This document shows positions 1 through 6,899 of a stretch of DNA of 64,000 nucleotides, piece by piece. The notes beneath the pieces were generated by a model. It saw nothing but the letters and a program-made list of their open reading frames with translations. It was not told the DNA's origin and did not search any database. The position numbers and the translations under genes are program-made. How positions within the stretch are numbered: position 1 is the first letter of the stretch; each line of letters opens with the position of its first letter. Source of the DNA: Enterocloster lavalensis (GTDB lineage: Bacteria > Bacillota > Clostridia > Lachnospirales > Lachnospiraceae); the NCBI RefSeq assembly GCF_902364025.1, contig NZ_CABJCG010000009.1, positions 2,965 to 66,964 of the forward strand, read 5' to 3'.

Positions 1-126
1 CTCAAGATGAGATATCCCATAGCGTAAGCTAGTAAGACCCCTTGAAGACGACGAGGTAGATAGGTTAGAGGTGGAAGTGCAGTAATGTATGGAGCTGACT
101 AATACTAATCGGTCGAGGGCTTAACC
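1..126 (+). rRNA. 23S ribosomal RNA, 3' end only
   Basis: The opening bases match the conserved 3' end of bacterial 23S rRNA, including the stretch ending GGTCGAGGGCTTAACC that closes helix H1. The rest of the gene lies upstream of the window. About 77 nt separate it from the first tRNA, too short to hold a 5S rRNA gene, and no 5S-like sequence is visible there. The end point is set by analogy with other 23S genes and could be off by a few bases. Confidence 0.93.
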
Positions 127-203
127 AAAACGGTATAGGTTTTAAAACATCATTCAATATGTGGTTTTGAGGGTATATAGTTTCAGTACTATGTACTTGA
201 AAT

Positions 204-277
204 GGCCCGGTGGCTCAGCTGGTTAGAGCGCCGCCCTGTCACGGCGGAGGTCGACGGTTCGAACCCGTTCCGGGTCG
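204..277 (+). tRNA. tRNA-Asp (GTC)
   Basis: A complete cloverleaf of 74 nt: acceptor GGCCCGG pairs with CCGGGTC, the anticodon arm CCGCC-CTGTCAC-GGCGG presents GTC, and the T-arm holds GGTTCGAAC. CCA is not encoded. It is the first of six tRNAs directly behind the 23S gene and is probably processed from the same precursor. Confidence 0.97.
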
Positions 278-313
278 TTTTTCTTTTGTATTTTGCTGGT
301 AGATATACCATTT

Positions 314-386
314 GGGGTCTTAGCTCAGCTGGGAGAGCATCTGCCTTACAAGCAGAGGGTCACAGGTTCGAGCCCTGTAGGCCCCA
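314..386 (+). tRNA. tRNA-Val (TAC)
   Basis: Cloverleaf of 73 nt with acceptor GGGGTCT paired to AGGCCCC (one G-T pair). The anticodon loop CTTACAA gives TAC, and the T-loop is GGTTCGAGC. CCA is not encoded. Confidence 0.97.
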
Positions 387-428
387 CTCATCGTATGATT
401 TGCCGGAAAGTGCATACAATAAGAATAT

Positions 429-510
429 GGATGGATTCCCGAGTGGCCAAAGGGGACAGACTGTAAATCTGCTGCAAATTGCTTCGGTGGTTCGAATCCA
501 CCTCCATCCA
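429..510 (+). tRNA. tRNA-Tyr (GTA)
   Basis: A class II tRNA of 82 nt with a long variable arm (CTGCAAATTGCTTCGG region). Acceptor GGATGGA pairs perfectly with TCCATCC. The anticodon loop ACTGTAAAT presents GTA. CCA is not encoded. Confidence 0.97.
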
Positions 511-562
511 TTCCAATGTTTTGTTGACAAAGCATTGAAAATGTTTTATAATATCATATTAG

Positions 563-636
<74 letters not shown>

Positions 637-665
637 TTTTTTTTGTCTAAGGACAAAACCAAAAT

Positions 666-738
666 GGGCGTGTAGCTCAGGTGGTAGAGCACTTGACTTT
701 TAATCAAGTTGTCCGGGGTTCGAGCCCCCGCACGCTCA
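666..738 (+). tRNA. tRNA-Lys (TTT)
   Basis: Cloverleaf of 73 nt; acceptor GGGCGTG pairs with CACGCTC, the anticodon loop ACTTTTAAT gives TTT, and the T-loop is GGTTCGAGC. Only four bases separate it from tRNA-Phe, so the two must be released by processing of one transcript. Confidence 0.97.
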
Positions 739-742
739 TGAA

Positions 743-815
<73 letters not shown>

Positions 816-817
816 CG

Positions 818-850
818 AAAGCACTTATCAGAGATGGTAGGTGCTTTTTT
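818..850 (+). terminator. Terminator of the rRNA-tRNA operon
   Basis: Stem AAGCACTTA / TAGGTGCTT (one G-T pair) with a ten-base loop, followed by a run of T. It lies three bases after tRNA-Phe and ends the rRNA-tRNA transcript. Confidence 0.85.
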
Positions 851-872
851 GTTGTGCGGTTTCAAGATAAGG

Positions 873-920
873 AAAGCCTGCAGCGGCCGGAAACGTATTC
901 CGGCTGTTGCAGGCTTTTTT
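873..920. terminator. Second hairpin terminator between tRNA cluster and histidine kinase
   Basis: A long stem AAAGCCTGCAGC-GCCGGAA / TTCCGGC-GTTGCAGGCTTT with a short loop and six T on the + strand. It can back up the tRNA terminator. On the - strand the T-run is weak (TTTCC), so it may also end the histidine kinase transcript, but less efficiently. Confidence 0.75.
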
Positions 921-930
921 GGTTTATAAG

Positions 931-2919
931 TTACAGAGGCAAACGGATGTGGAATACGGCGCCCTCTCCGGGTGTGGAATATACGGAGATGGAGCCGCCG
1001 TGCTCTTCCACGATGGTTTTGGCAATGTAGAGGCCCAGGCCGCGCCCTCCCTCCTGTTGGCGTGTGGTGAAGGATCGGTCGAAGAGTTTTTCCTGGATGT
1101 CCTGGGCGATTCCGCAGCCGTTGTCACGGACCGATAGGACGGCCCAGCCGTCCGAGAGTTCCAGAGACAGGGAGATGGTTCCGTCCTCGGGAGTAAAGCT
1201 GACGGAATTGTAAACCATGTTCTGGAGAACCCGCTTCAGCTTGGCGGCGTCTGCACGTATGCGGCAGCTCTTTTCCGGCAGATTCAGGAGAAAATCAGGG
1301 CCGTTGGCTTCCACATCCGGTTTGTTGTAGCGGTAGAAGGTTTCCAGAAATTCATTCAGGTCCAGAATCTGATAATTGGATTTCATGGGGTTTTCAGCTG
1401 TAAATTCCTGCATCAGGGTGATCTGTTGGCTGACATCCCGGCTTTTCTCTTCAATGATGCGAAGCTGCTCCTCGGTAGCCTTATTGAGCATGATGCTGTT
1501 TTTGCGGATCAGGTTGGTGTAGGTCATAAGGGAGGAGACCGGGGATTTTAAGTCGTGGAGAAACTCGGATAAAAGTTTCTGGCGCTCGTCCACCAGACTG
1601 GAAATCTGCCGGGTTTGTTTTTCTACTTCTTCTTCCAGATGAGCGGTGAGCCTGGTATTTTCCCGAACCAGGCCGTAGGTGCGCTGTACCATGAGTATGG
1701 AAAAACAGATCACCAGCAGGTAGGAGCCGTACTCGTCGGGCCAGCATCCGTAGATGGGCTCAAACAGATTCCAGGTGAGGGGAGTCAGGAGCAGACTGAC
1801 CGCGTAGGCCGTCACGCCGCCCATGAGCCACAGCGCTCCCTGTTTCTGTTTGCCCAGAAGGGACATGAGGCAGAGCGTTATGGCGGCGGCCAGCTTGTAC
1901 CACGATATCATACGGCCGTAAAAGGTGGTAAAGGCGGGGAGCTCGGGCAGGATAATCAGCGGAATCAAAATGCATACCGCGGTCATTCCAAAAGCAATTC
2001 CCCGGCACAGCCGGAAGCCCCGGTTCCACTGGAACCGGCCAAGGGCGTAAACAATCTCAAAGGTGCACAGTATGGCGGCCATGGCGGCCCCATCCTCCAA
2101 CGCGTACAGAAGCCGCATGACGGGCAGGTGTTCCAGATGCAAAAATGGGTATAGAATCCGGAGGACAAAGCTCACGGCAAGACCTGCAAACCATAGGGAC
2201 AGGGAATCCCGGCGGGAGGTCCTTGTGCCGGCCCACACGGCTACGGAAAACAGCGCCACGGCCAGCGAGGAGGCGGCAAGAAAGGCGTAGATGATCATGC
2301 GGATGGAAATCATGGTGTGTATGGTCTGGGCGGTGCCCACGGCGGGCGGATAGGTGACGCCGCTGTAATAATGGGTATAGTTCGCCGTGTGGATTACCAG
2401 GTCCGTTATTCCGTCCAGATCAATGTCGCAGACCAGGTCGCGGATACAGGGCTTATAGGGGGAAATGCTTCCGGAACCGCCGGCCGGTTTTCCATTTACA
2501 TAAACTTCTGAGGCGGAAAATACCTCGGGTAACAGAAGGGTGTAGGTCCCGGGATCGCCGTCCAGCCGGAGACGGAGATGATAGGTAGCGACTCCGTAAG
2601 GCGATTGGTTGGCCTGAAAGGGGGCAAAGGTGGGATATTGGCCAATGAAGGTTTGGACGGCGTTTACGCCATTCTGGTGAGTCTCAGAGGGTGGTAGAAG
2701 AACGCCTGGATACAGATCCCAGCCCTCTACCAGAAAGGCGGCCTTTCCTTTGTTCAGGGTATCCGAATCCAGTCCAGTGATTCCGTTCCTGTCCGATACG
2801 GAGCGGGCTGTGTATTTATTGTCATGGCTGTAAAGGCAGAAAAAGGCCCCGAGAGAGAGCATACAGACCAGGATAAAAATCAGGAGCTTTTTAAGGTTTT
2901 CTCTGAACAGATGATTCAA
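931..2919 (-). CDS. Sensor histidine kinase with extracellular beta domain and seven-TM region (7TMR-DISM-like)
   Basis: Membrane sensor kinase of about 662 residues. Order seen: N-terminal membrane anchor (about 10-30), an extracellular beta-rich domain (about 35-205), a seven-helix hydrophobic block (about 215-410), a coiled coil, a HisKA helix with the phosphoacceptor His in an HDLKSP box (about residue 455), then an HATPase_c domain with N box (NMVYNS), DNGCGI and GRGLGL motifs. The layout resembles 7TMR-DISM receptors; the ligand is unknown. I chose a TTG start at 2919 because GAGAGGAG lies nine bases upstream; an ATG start 78 nt earlier has no such site. It lies downstream of a LytTR regulator gene on the same strand, with a 128-nt gap holding its own -10 box and a hairpin leader. 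HisKA kinases normally partner OmpR-type regulators, so the LytTR neighbour is not an obvious cognate. Confidence 0.88.
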   Translation of the reverse strand: MNHLFRENLKKLLIFILVCMLSLGAFFCLYSHDNKYTARSVSDRNGITGLDSDTLNKGKAAFLVEGWDLYPGVLLPPSETHQNGVNAVQTFIGQYPTFAPFQANQSPYGVATYHLRLRLDGDPGTYTLLLPEVFSASEVYVNGKPAGGSGSISPYKPCIRDLVCDIDLDGITDLVIHTANYTHYYSGVTYPPAVGTAQTIHTMISIRMIIYAFLAASSLAVALFSVAVWAGTRTSRRDSLSLWFAGLAVSFVLRILYPFLHLEHLPVMRLLYALEDGAAMAAILCTFEIVYALGRFQWNRGFRLCRGIAFGMTAVCILIPLIILPELPAFTTFYGRMISWYKLAAAITLCLMSLLGKQKQGALWLMGGVTAYAVSLLLTPLTWNLFEPIYGCWPDEYGSYLLVICFSILMVQRTYGLVRENTRLTAHLEEEVEKQTRQISSLVDERQKLLSEFLHDLKSPVSSLMTYTNLIRKNSIMLNKATEEQLRIIEEKSRDVSQQITLMQEFTAENPMKSNYQILDLNEFLETFYRYNKPDVEANGPDFLLNLPEKSCRIRADAAKLKRVLQNMVYNSVSFTPEDGTISLSLELSDGWAVLSVRDNGCGIAQDIQEKLFDRSFTTRQQEGGRGLGLYIAKTIVEEHGGSISVYSTPGEGAVFHIRLPL

Positions 2920-2973
2920 GGGACGTCTCCTCTCCGCAGTGTGCATGCAGCTTATGGTTCCATTGTAGTGGAG

Positions 2974-3012
2974 CACCAGCCGCCAGGCTGATGACAAGCA
3001 CTACGTTTCCTT
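2974..3012 (-). repeat. Leader hairpin element, copy 1 (upstream of histidine kinase)
   Basis: On the - strand this reads AAGGAAACGTAGTG, then a hairpin with stem ATCAGCC/GGCTGGT around a TGGC loop. Outside it GTAGTG can pair with CACTAC just downstream, closing a larger stem. A 39-nt copy with 35 identical positions lies at 39431-39469, also on the - strand and also just ahead of a gene. A TATAAT box (3013-3018) abuts it, so it would form the 5' end of the transcript, 54 nt before the TTG start. Confidence 0.75.
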
Positions 3013-3018
3013 ATTATA
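3013..3018 (-). promoter_or_regulatory. -10 box for histidine kinase transcript
   Basis: TATAAT on the - strand with a poor TTTCCC hexamer 17 bases upstream. It gives the histidine kinase gene a start separate from the LytTR gene before it. Confidence 0.5.
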
Positions 3019-3046
3019 TCATTTCCGGGCGTTCCGGGAAACTGTA

Positions 3047-3811
3047 TTATGCGGGACCGGAGGGGTCTTGGGAGGGAGCGGGGGTCTCCGGCCATAAGTT
3101 AAGGTAGTTCAGATAGGAGTGGATTGCCGCGTTTTTGTAGGAGCGGGAAATGGGGACCTGGGTACCGTCCGTCAGGTGAAAACAGGACGTCCCGATTTTG
3201 CGGATGTAGTCGCAGTTTACCAGATAACTTTTGTGGCAGCGGAGAAAGCCGCATAGGAGGGCGCTGGAAAAGTCCAGGCACAGGTTGTCCAGCTTACCGG
3301 AAAAGGACAGCGTTTCCGAGTTGCGGCAGTGGAGCAGAAGATTGTGATTGTGGCTCTCCATGTAAAGAATATCCCGATGGCGGATCATATAGATGCCACT
3401 CTTGGTGTTAATGGGAAGAATGGCTGTGTCCTTGGTTTGCAGATCCTCCCAGATGGAGGTGAGAATCTGTGTCAATTCCGCATTTTTTAAGGGCTTCAGC
3501 AGGTAGTTGTAGGCTTTTACCATGTAGGAGTCCAGGGCGTACTCCGGATTTTTACTGACAAATACAATATGGTTCTGATATTGTTTTCTGCGCAGCTCCA
3601 GGGCTGTGTCGATGCCGTTTCTGGTTTTTAACATCACTTCCATAAAAATTATGTGGAACGGACAGGGGGTATCCATATAATCCAGCAGATCCTCGCCGCT
3701 CTGAAAGGTTTTTACAGAGCATAGGATGCCGGTCCGGTCGCTGAAATCCCGGATCATATCGGATAGTTTTTCACAGTCGCTGTGGCTGTCACAGATTCCT
3801 ATGTAAAGCAA
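3047..3811 (-). CDS. LytTR response regulator with Glu in place of the phosphoacceptor Asp
   Basis: About 254 residues: receiver-like domain (1-120), then a LytTR DNA-binding domain (about 150-250) with the typical RDILYMES and FLRCHKSYLVN segments. In the receiver the usual FLD-I/V is FME-V, so the acceptor Asp is Glu58. The Lys of LLKP is kept and only one acidic pocket residue (Asp8) is clear. Glu at this site often mimics the phosphorylated state, so the protein may be permanently active (inference). The TTG start at 3811 follows GGGGGAAAGG; a longer reading frame runs upstream to 3925 but without a better ribosome site. It is divergent from the cvpA-like gene, and a second LytTR gene with Asn at the same position lies beyond that. 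Confidence 0.87.
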   Translation of the reverse strand: MLYIGICDSHSDCEKLSDMIRDFSDRTGILCSVKTFQSGEDLLDYMDTPCPFHIIFMEVMLKTRNGIDTALELRRKQYQNHIVFVSKNPEYALDSYMVKAYNYLLKPLKNAELTQILTSIWEDLQTKDTAILPINTKSGIYMIRHRDILYMESHNHNLLLHCRNSETLSFSGKLDNLCLDFSSALLCGFLRCHKSYLVNCDYIRKIGTSCFHLTDGTQVPISRSYKNAAIHSYLNYLNLWPETPAPSQDPSGPA

Positions 3812-3926
3812 ATCCCTTTCCCCCTTCTCCGGCCGCCGCCGGTTCCTTTTCTCCATTATACAGGAAATATAAGCGGATAGAGCGGGGCGCGCCATAAAGG
3901 ACGGTGTGAGGACTTTAGAGGACATT

Positions 3927-3988
3927 TTTTGCAGGATATTGCGCTGATTTTGCAGGAAAGGGGATCTGTGGAGGTTTTCTGGTAGAAT
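3927..3988 (+). promoter_or_regulatory. Candidate LytTR-box promoter of cvpA-like gene
   Basis: Two direct repeats TTTTGCAGGA start at 3927 and 3948, exactly 21 bp apart, the spacing known for LytTR-family sites (two turns, same DNA face). A -10 box TAGAAT lies at 3983, 31 bp after the GCAG of the second repeat, and there is no good -35 hexamer, as expected for an activator-dependent promoter. The same geometry recurs at 4771-4834. Confidence 0.65.
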
Positions 3989-4041
3989 GAATCCACAATA
4001 ACTGCGGTAAAGGACTTTGTTATCAACAAGGAGGGGCCTGT

Positions 4042-4752
4042 ATGAACTATGTTGTGGATATAGTGGTCGTTGCCCTGCTGGCCGCGTTTGCGGGAAGGGG
4101 CGTAACCCGGGGATTGATCCTCTCGGCGGGCAAACTGGTCACGTTGGCGGGAGGTCTTGTGGGGGCTCATCTGGGGGCATTTTATCTGAAAGCTCCTGTG
4201 GCGGAGCGGATTATCCTTCCGTGGCTGTCTACATCCACGGGTGGGGCGGCGGAAAACGGTCCGGTGGAGCAGATCATGGGGGAACTGGCGGCTGCGGGCG
4301 TGGAGGGAGAACGGGTTTTGATGGACCTGCTGGAGTCCATGGGCTTCCCGCGCTTTTCAATTTCCCGGGGATGGGGGACTCTGATCGACCGGCTGACCGG
4401 GACCGGCACGAATATTATGGAGATGGCCCGGAATCTGGTGGCGCAGAGAATCGCTTATGTGCTGCTGTTTATTATTTTGTTTTTAGGGATTCAGCTTGTG
4501 ATGATGATTTTGTTCACGTCCATGGATGGGCTTAAAAATCTTCCTATAGCCGGACTGGCAAATAAATTGGGCGGGGGAGCTCTGGGGCTTGTGACAGGAG
4601 GGATTGCTGTCTGGGGAATTATGACGCTGTTGATTCTGTTTGTACCGGCGGTTACGGAGCCGGGAGGAATCCTGAGCCCGGAGGTGCTGGACCGCACGAA
4701 GGTGGCAAAGGAAGTCTTTGAAATGGCCCGGAAATTTTTGGGTGGCGCATAA
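4042..4752 (+). CDS. CvpA-like membrane protein
   Basis: A 236-residue protein with four apparent membrane segments (about 1-25, 30-50, 135-160, 175-200) and the pattern of the CvpA (colicin V production) family: an N-terminal VDIVVVALL segment followed by a GRGVTRGL turn. CvpA proteins are widespread membrane proteins with poorly defined roles in envelope homeostasis. The start follows AAGGAGGGG with good spacing. It stands alone between two divergent or flanking LytTR regulators and has a LytTR-box promoter, so it is the likeliest direct target of one or both. Confidence 0.75.
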   Translation: MNYVVDIVVVALLAAFAGRGVTRGLILSAGKLVTLAGGLVGAHLGAFYLKAPVAERIILPWLSTSTGGAAENGPVEQIMGELAAAGVEGERVLMDLLESMGFPRFSISRGWGTLIDRLTGTGTNIMEMARNLVAQRIAYVLLFIILFLGIQLVMMILFTSMDGLKNLPIAGLANKLGGGALGLVTGGIAVWGIMTLLILFVPAVTEPGGILSPEVLDRTKVAKEVFEMARKFLGGA

Positions 4753-4770
4753 TATTACAAAATTGACGCT

Positions 4771-4834
4771 ATTTTCGCTGAAATCTCTGCAAAATTTGCA
4801 GTTCGGGGTTACATTTCCCTAAATCCTGTAGAAT
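4771..4834 (+). promoter_or_regulatory. Candidate LytTR-box promoter of second LytTR gene and secretion operon
   Basis: Degenerate half-sites TTTTCGCTG and ATTTGCAGT have cores at 4777 and 4798, again 21 bp apart. TAGAAT begins at 4829, again 31 bp after the second core. The -35 region is poor. This copies the layout at 3927-3988 to the base, so the two promoters probably answer to the same LytTR protein, and this one would be autoregulated. Confidence 0.6.
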
Positions 4835-4893
4835 TTAAACCGAAGTAGAAATTATGGTATTCCATCTGAGATGGGGATTCGGGAGAGGTAAGT

Positions 4894-5631
4894 ATGCTGA
4901 GGATAGCAATTTGTGAGAGCGTCCGGTGGGATCAGGATTATCTGAAGAAGATTGTATCCGGCTATATGGATCAGAGGGGAATCTGCTGTTCGATTCAGTG
5001 CTTTGGCGGGGGTTTTGAGTTTTTGGATTATGTCAGCTCCAGGGGAAGCTTTCATATTGCGTTGATCAACGCCAGCATGGAGCGGTTTAATGGGATCGAG
5101 ACTGCGAAGGAGCTTCGGGAGTACGACCGGGCCTGCCAGATTATATTTGTGTCCTTTACGGATGAATTTGCCATCAGCGCCTACAGCGTGGGAGCGCAGT
5201 CCTATCTGCTGAAGCCGGTGACCCGGGGCGAATTGGACCAGGCCCTGGACAACTGTGTCAGAATCCGACGGGAGCGGGATTTGGGCACGCTGGTGGTGAA
5301 AATGTCCTCGGGTTATTACAGCATCCTTTACAGGGATATTGTGTATCTGGAGAGCAGCGGCCATAAGATTATCATTCATCTGTCCGATGGAAACTGCCTG
5401 ACCGTCTACGGGAGGCTGGACGACTATGAGGACTCGGTCAATGAGGACCCCAGGTTTGTGCGGATACATAAATCTACCCTGGTGAATGCGGACTATATCT
5501 TTTTCATCGGAAGGGAAGAAATCCTTCTCTACGATAAGACAGCGTTAAAAATTTCACGGAATTTGATTAACTCTGCCAAAGAGCAGTATTTTACTTATCT
5601 TCACAGTAAACAGAGCAGGATAATGGCTTGA
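4894..5631 (+). CDS. LytTR response regulator with Asn in place of the phosphoacceptor Asp
   Basis: A 245-residue paralogue of the LytTR protein encoded at 3047-3811: receiver-like domain (1-120) and LytTR domain (about 140-240; RDIVYLESS, FVRIHKSTLVN). The expected acceptor Asp is Asn59 (segment LINASM), and the acidic pair is reduced to Glu8-Ser9, so the receiver cannot be phosphorylated in the usual way. Lys of LLKP remains. Such pseudo-receivers tend to work by dimerisation, ligand binding or abundance. Start ATG follows GGGAGAGG. Only 26 bp separate its stop from the next gene, making it the first gene of the secretion operon. Confidence 0.88.
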   Translation: MLRIAICESVRWDQDYLKKIVSGYMDQRGICCSIQCFGGGFEFLDYVSSRGSFHIALINASMERFNGIETAKELREYDRACQIIFVSFTDEFAISAYSVGAQSYLLKPVTRGELDQALDNCVRIRRERDLGTLVVKMSSGYYSILYRDIVYLESSGHKIIIHLSDGNCLTVYGRLDDYEDSVNEDPRFVRIHKSTLVNADYIFFIGREEILLYDKTALKISRNLINSAKEQYFTYLHSKQSRIMA

Positions 5632-5656
5632 TTCCTGGAAGGGGGGATGGGTGTTA

Positions 5657-6049
5657 ATGGGTGATCGGGAGAGATCAGGGGTGTACAGCGCAGAGGCGGT
5701 GCTGGGGCGTCTGGTGGAAAAGGATAAGCTGTACCAGGAATACAGAAAAGCCATGGAAGCGGCCGGGGATACGGCGGAGCCTATGCGGTATGTAAACGAA
5801 AACGGGCGCACGGTAGCTGCGGATACCTCCATGGAAGCGGTGGCGGGACGCAGGAAGGAATATGAGAAAATGATCGAAGGGCCGAAGGGGGAACAGACCA
5901 GGACAAAGGTCTCCCTGCAGTCCCTGTCCGGGGAGGAGAGGGGACGGCCGGAGAGAAGAAGGCTTCGGGAGACGGAGCGCAATATAAGCCGGGATTTGAA
6001 CCGTGAAAAGCCCGTAACCCTATCCCGGGACAGAGGGATGGGACGCTGA
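5657..6049 (+). CDS. Small charged protein of the secretion operon
   Basis: About 130 residues, rich in Arg, Glu and Lys, without signal peptide or membrane segment, so probably cytoplasmic. I do not recognise a family. A C-terminal patch KVSLQSLSGEE resembles VTFKQLMAEE in another small protein of the operon (19272-19589) and KDLMAEE near the end of the 822-residue protein at 27665-30133. The ATG at 5657 fits GGAAGGGGGG better than a GTG six bases earlier. A role as adaptor or substrate of the secretion system is possible but unproven. Confidence 0.7.
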   Translation: MGDRERSGVYSAEAVLGRLVEKDKLYQEYRKAMEAAGDTAEPMRYVNENGRTVAADTSMEAVAGRRKEYEKMIEGPKGEQTRTKVSLQSLSGEERGRPERRRLRETERNISRDLNREKPVTLSRDRGMGR

Positions 6050-6074
6050 TGAAAATGAGGAAGGAGGCCGCCTG

Positions 6075-6899
6075 ATGGACAGGGGGAAATGGAAGGCGAT
6101 TTGGGACAGTCTGAAGTTGTATTGCCTATATTTGTTCATCCCGGCGCTGCTTCTTTTGATCGGAATGACCCTGAGAAGGGGGCAGATCACGGTGGATGAA
6201 TTTATGGATCAGAGCGGAGATTTTTACACGGTTCTGGGCTTTGGGGCAGCCATCGCCATACTGGTCCGGCGGGCGAAAAAACGTGGGGCATCCTTTTGCG
6301 AGGAGGCTATGCTCTATCCGCGGGAACTAACGCCGTCCCTGGGGGCGGAGCTGGCGGTTCTGGGATTTGGACTCAGTATGGCGCTGTCCTCGGCCCTCAC
6401 CGTGATTCCGTTGCCGGGGAAGCTGATCGGTTCCTACGGGGAGGTGTCGGGAAAGCTGTTTTACGGGCCGGATCAGATTCTGGTGTTTCTCTCAGTGCTG
6501 ATTCTGGCTCCGGTGGCGGAGGAGATTATATTCAGAGGGCTGATGATGTTCCGGCTTCAGAGGGAGTTTAACGAGAAACAGTCTGTTTTGATCTCAGCGT
6601 TCCTGTTTGCGATCCTCCACAAAAATATTCTGTGGATATTATACGCGTTTGCCATGGCGTGGCTTTTGGGCTACACGGCCTCCAGAATGGAAAATGTCTG
6701 CGGCTCCATCGCCATACACATGGGGTTTAACATGGCCAGTATTCCGCTTATGTGGGTTAACAGGACTCCGGCTCTTGCAGAGATTGTGATGGGAAGTAAA
6801 TTGCAGATCGCGCTATACGGTTGTATTGGGGGGCTTTTGGCTGCTGTGATGGTCAGGCGCCTGAGGAAAAGGGGAGAAGAGAAATGGTTAAAAATCTGA
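6075..6899 (+). CDS. CPBP-family intramembrane metalloprotease
   Basis: A 274-residue polytopic protein with the three CPBP/Abi motifs: EEIIFRG (about residues 143-149), the HKN motif in a membrane segment, and HMGFN (about 215). The family are Rce1-like intramembrane glutamic/metallo endopeptidases; bacterial members often mature or protect against peptides. It sits between a small charged protein and virD4, and its last 16 bases overlap virD4, so it belongs to the secretion operon and might process a pilin or surface protein (inference). Confidence 0.85.
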   Translation: MDRGKWKAIWDSLKLYCLYLFIPALLLLIGMTLRRGQITVDEFMDQSGDFYTVLGFGAAIAILVRRAKKRGASFCEEAMLYPRELTPSLGAELAVLGFGLSMALSSALTVIPLPGKLIGSYGEVSGKLFYGPDQILVFLSVLILAPVAEEIIFRGLMMFRLQREFNEKQSVLISAFLFAILHKNILWILYAFAMAWLLGYTASRMENVCGSIAIHMGFNMASIPLMWVNRTPALAEIVMGSKLQIALYGCIGGLLAAVMVRRLRKRGEEKWLKI

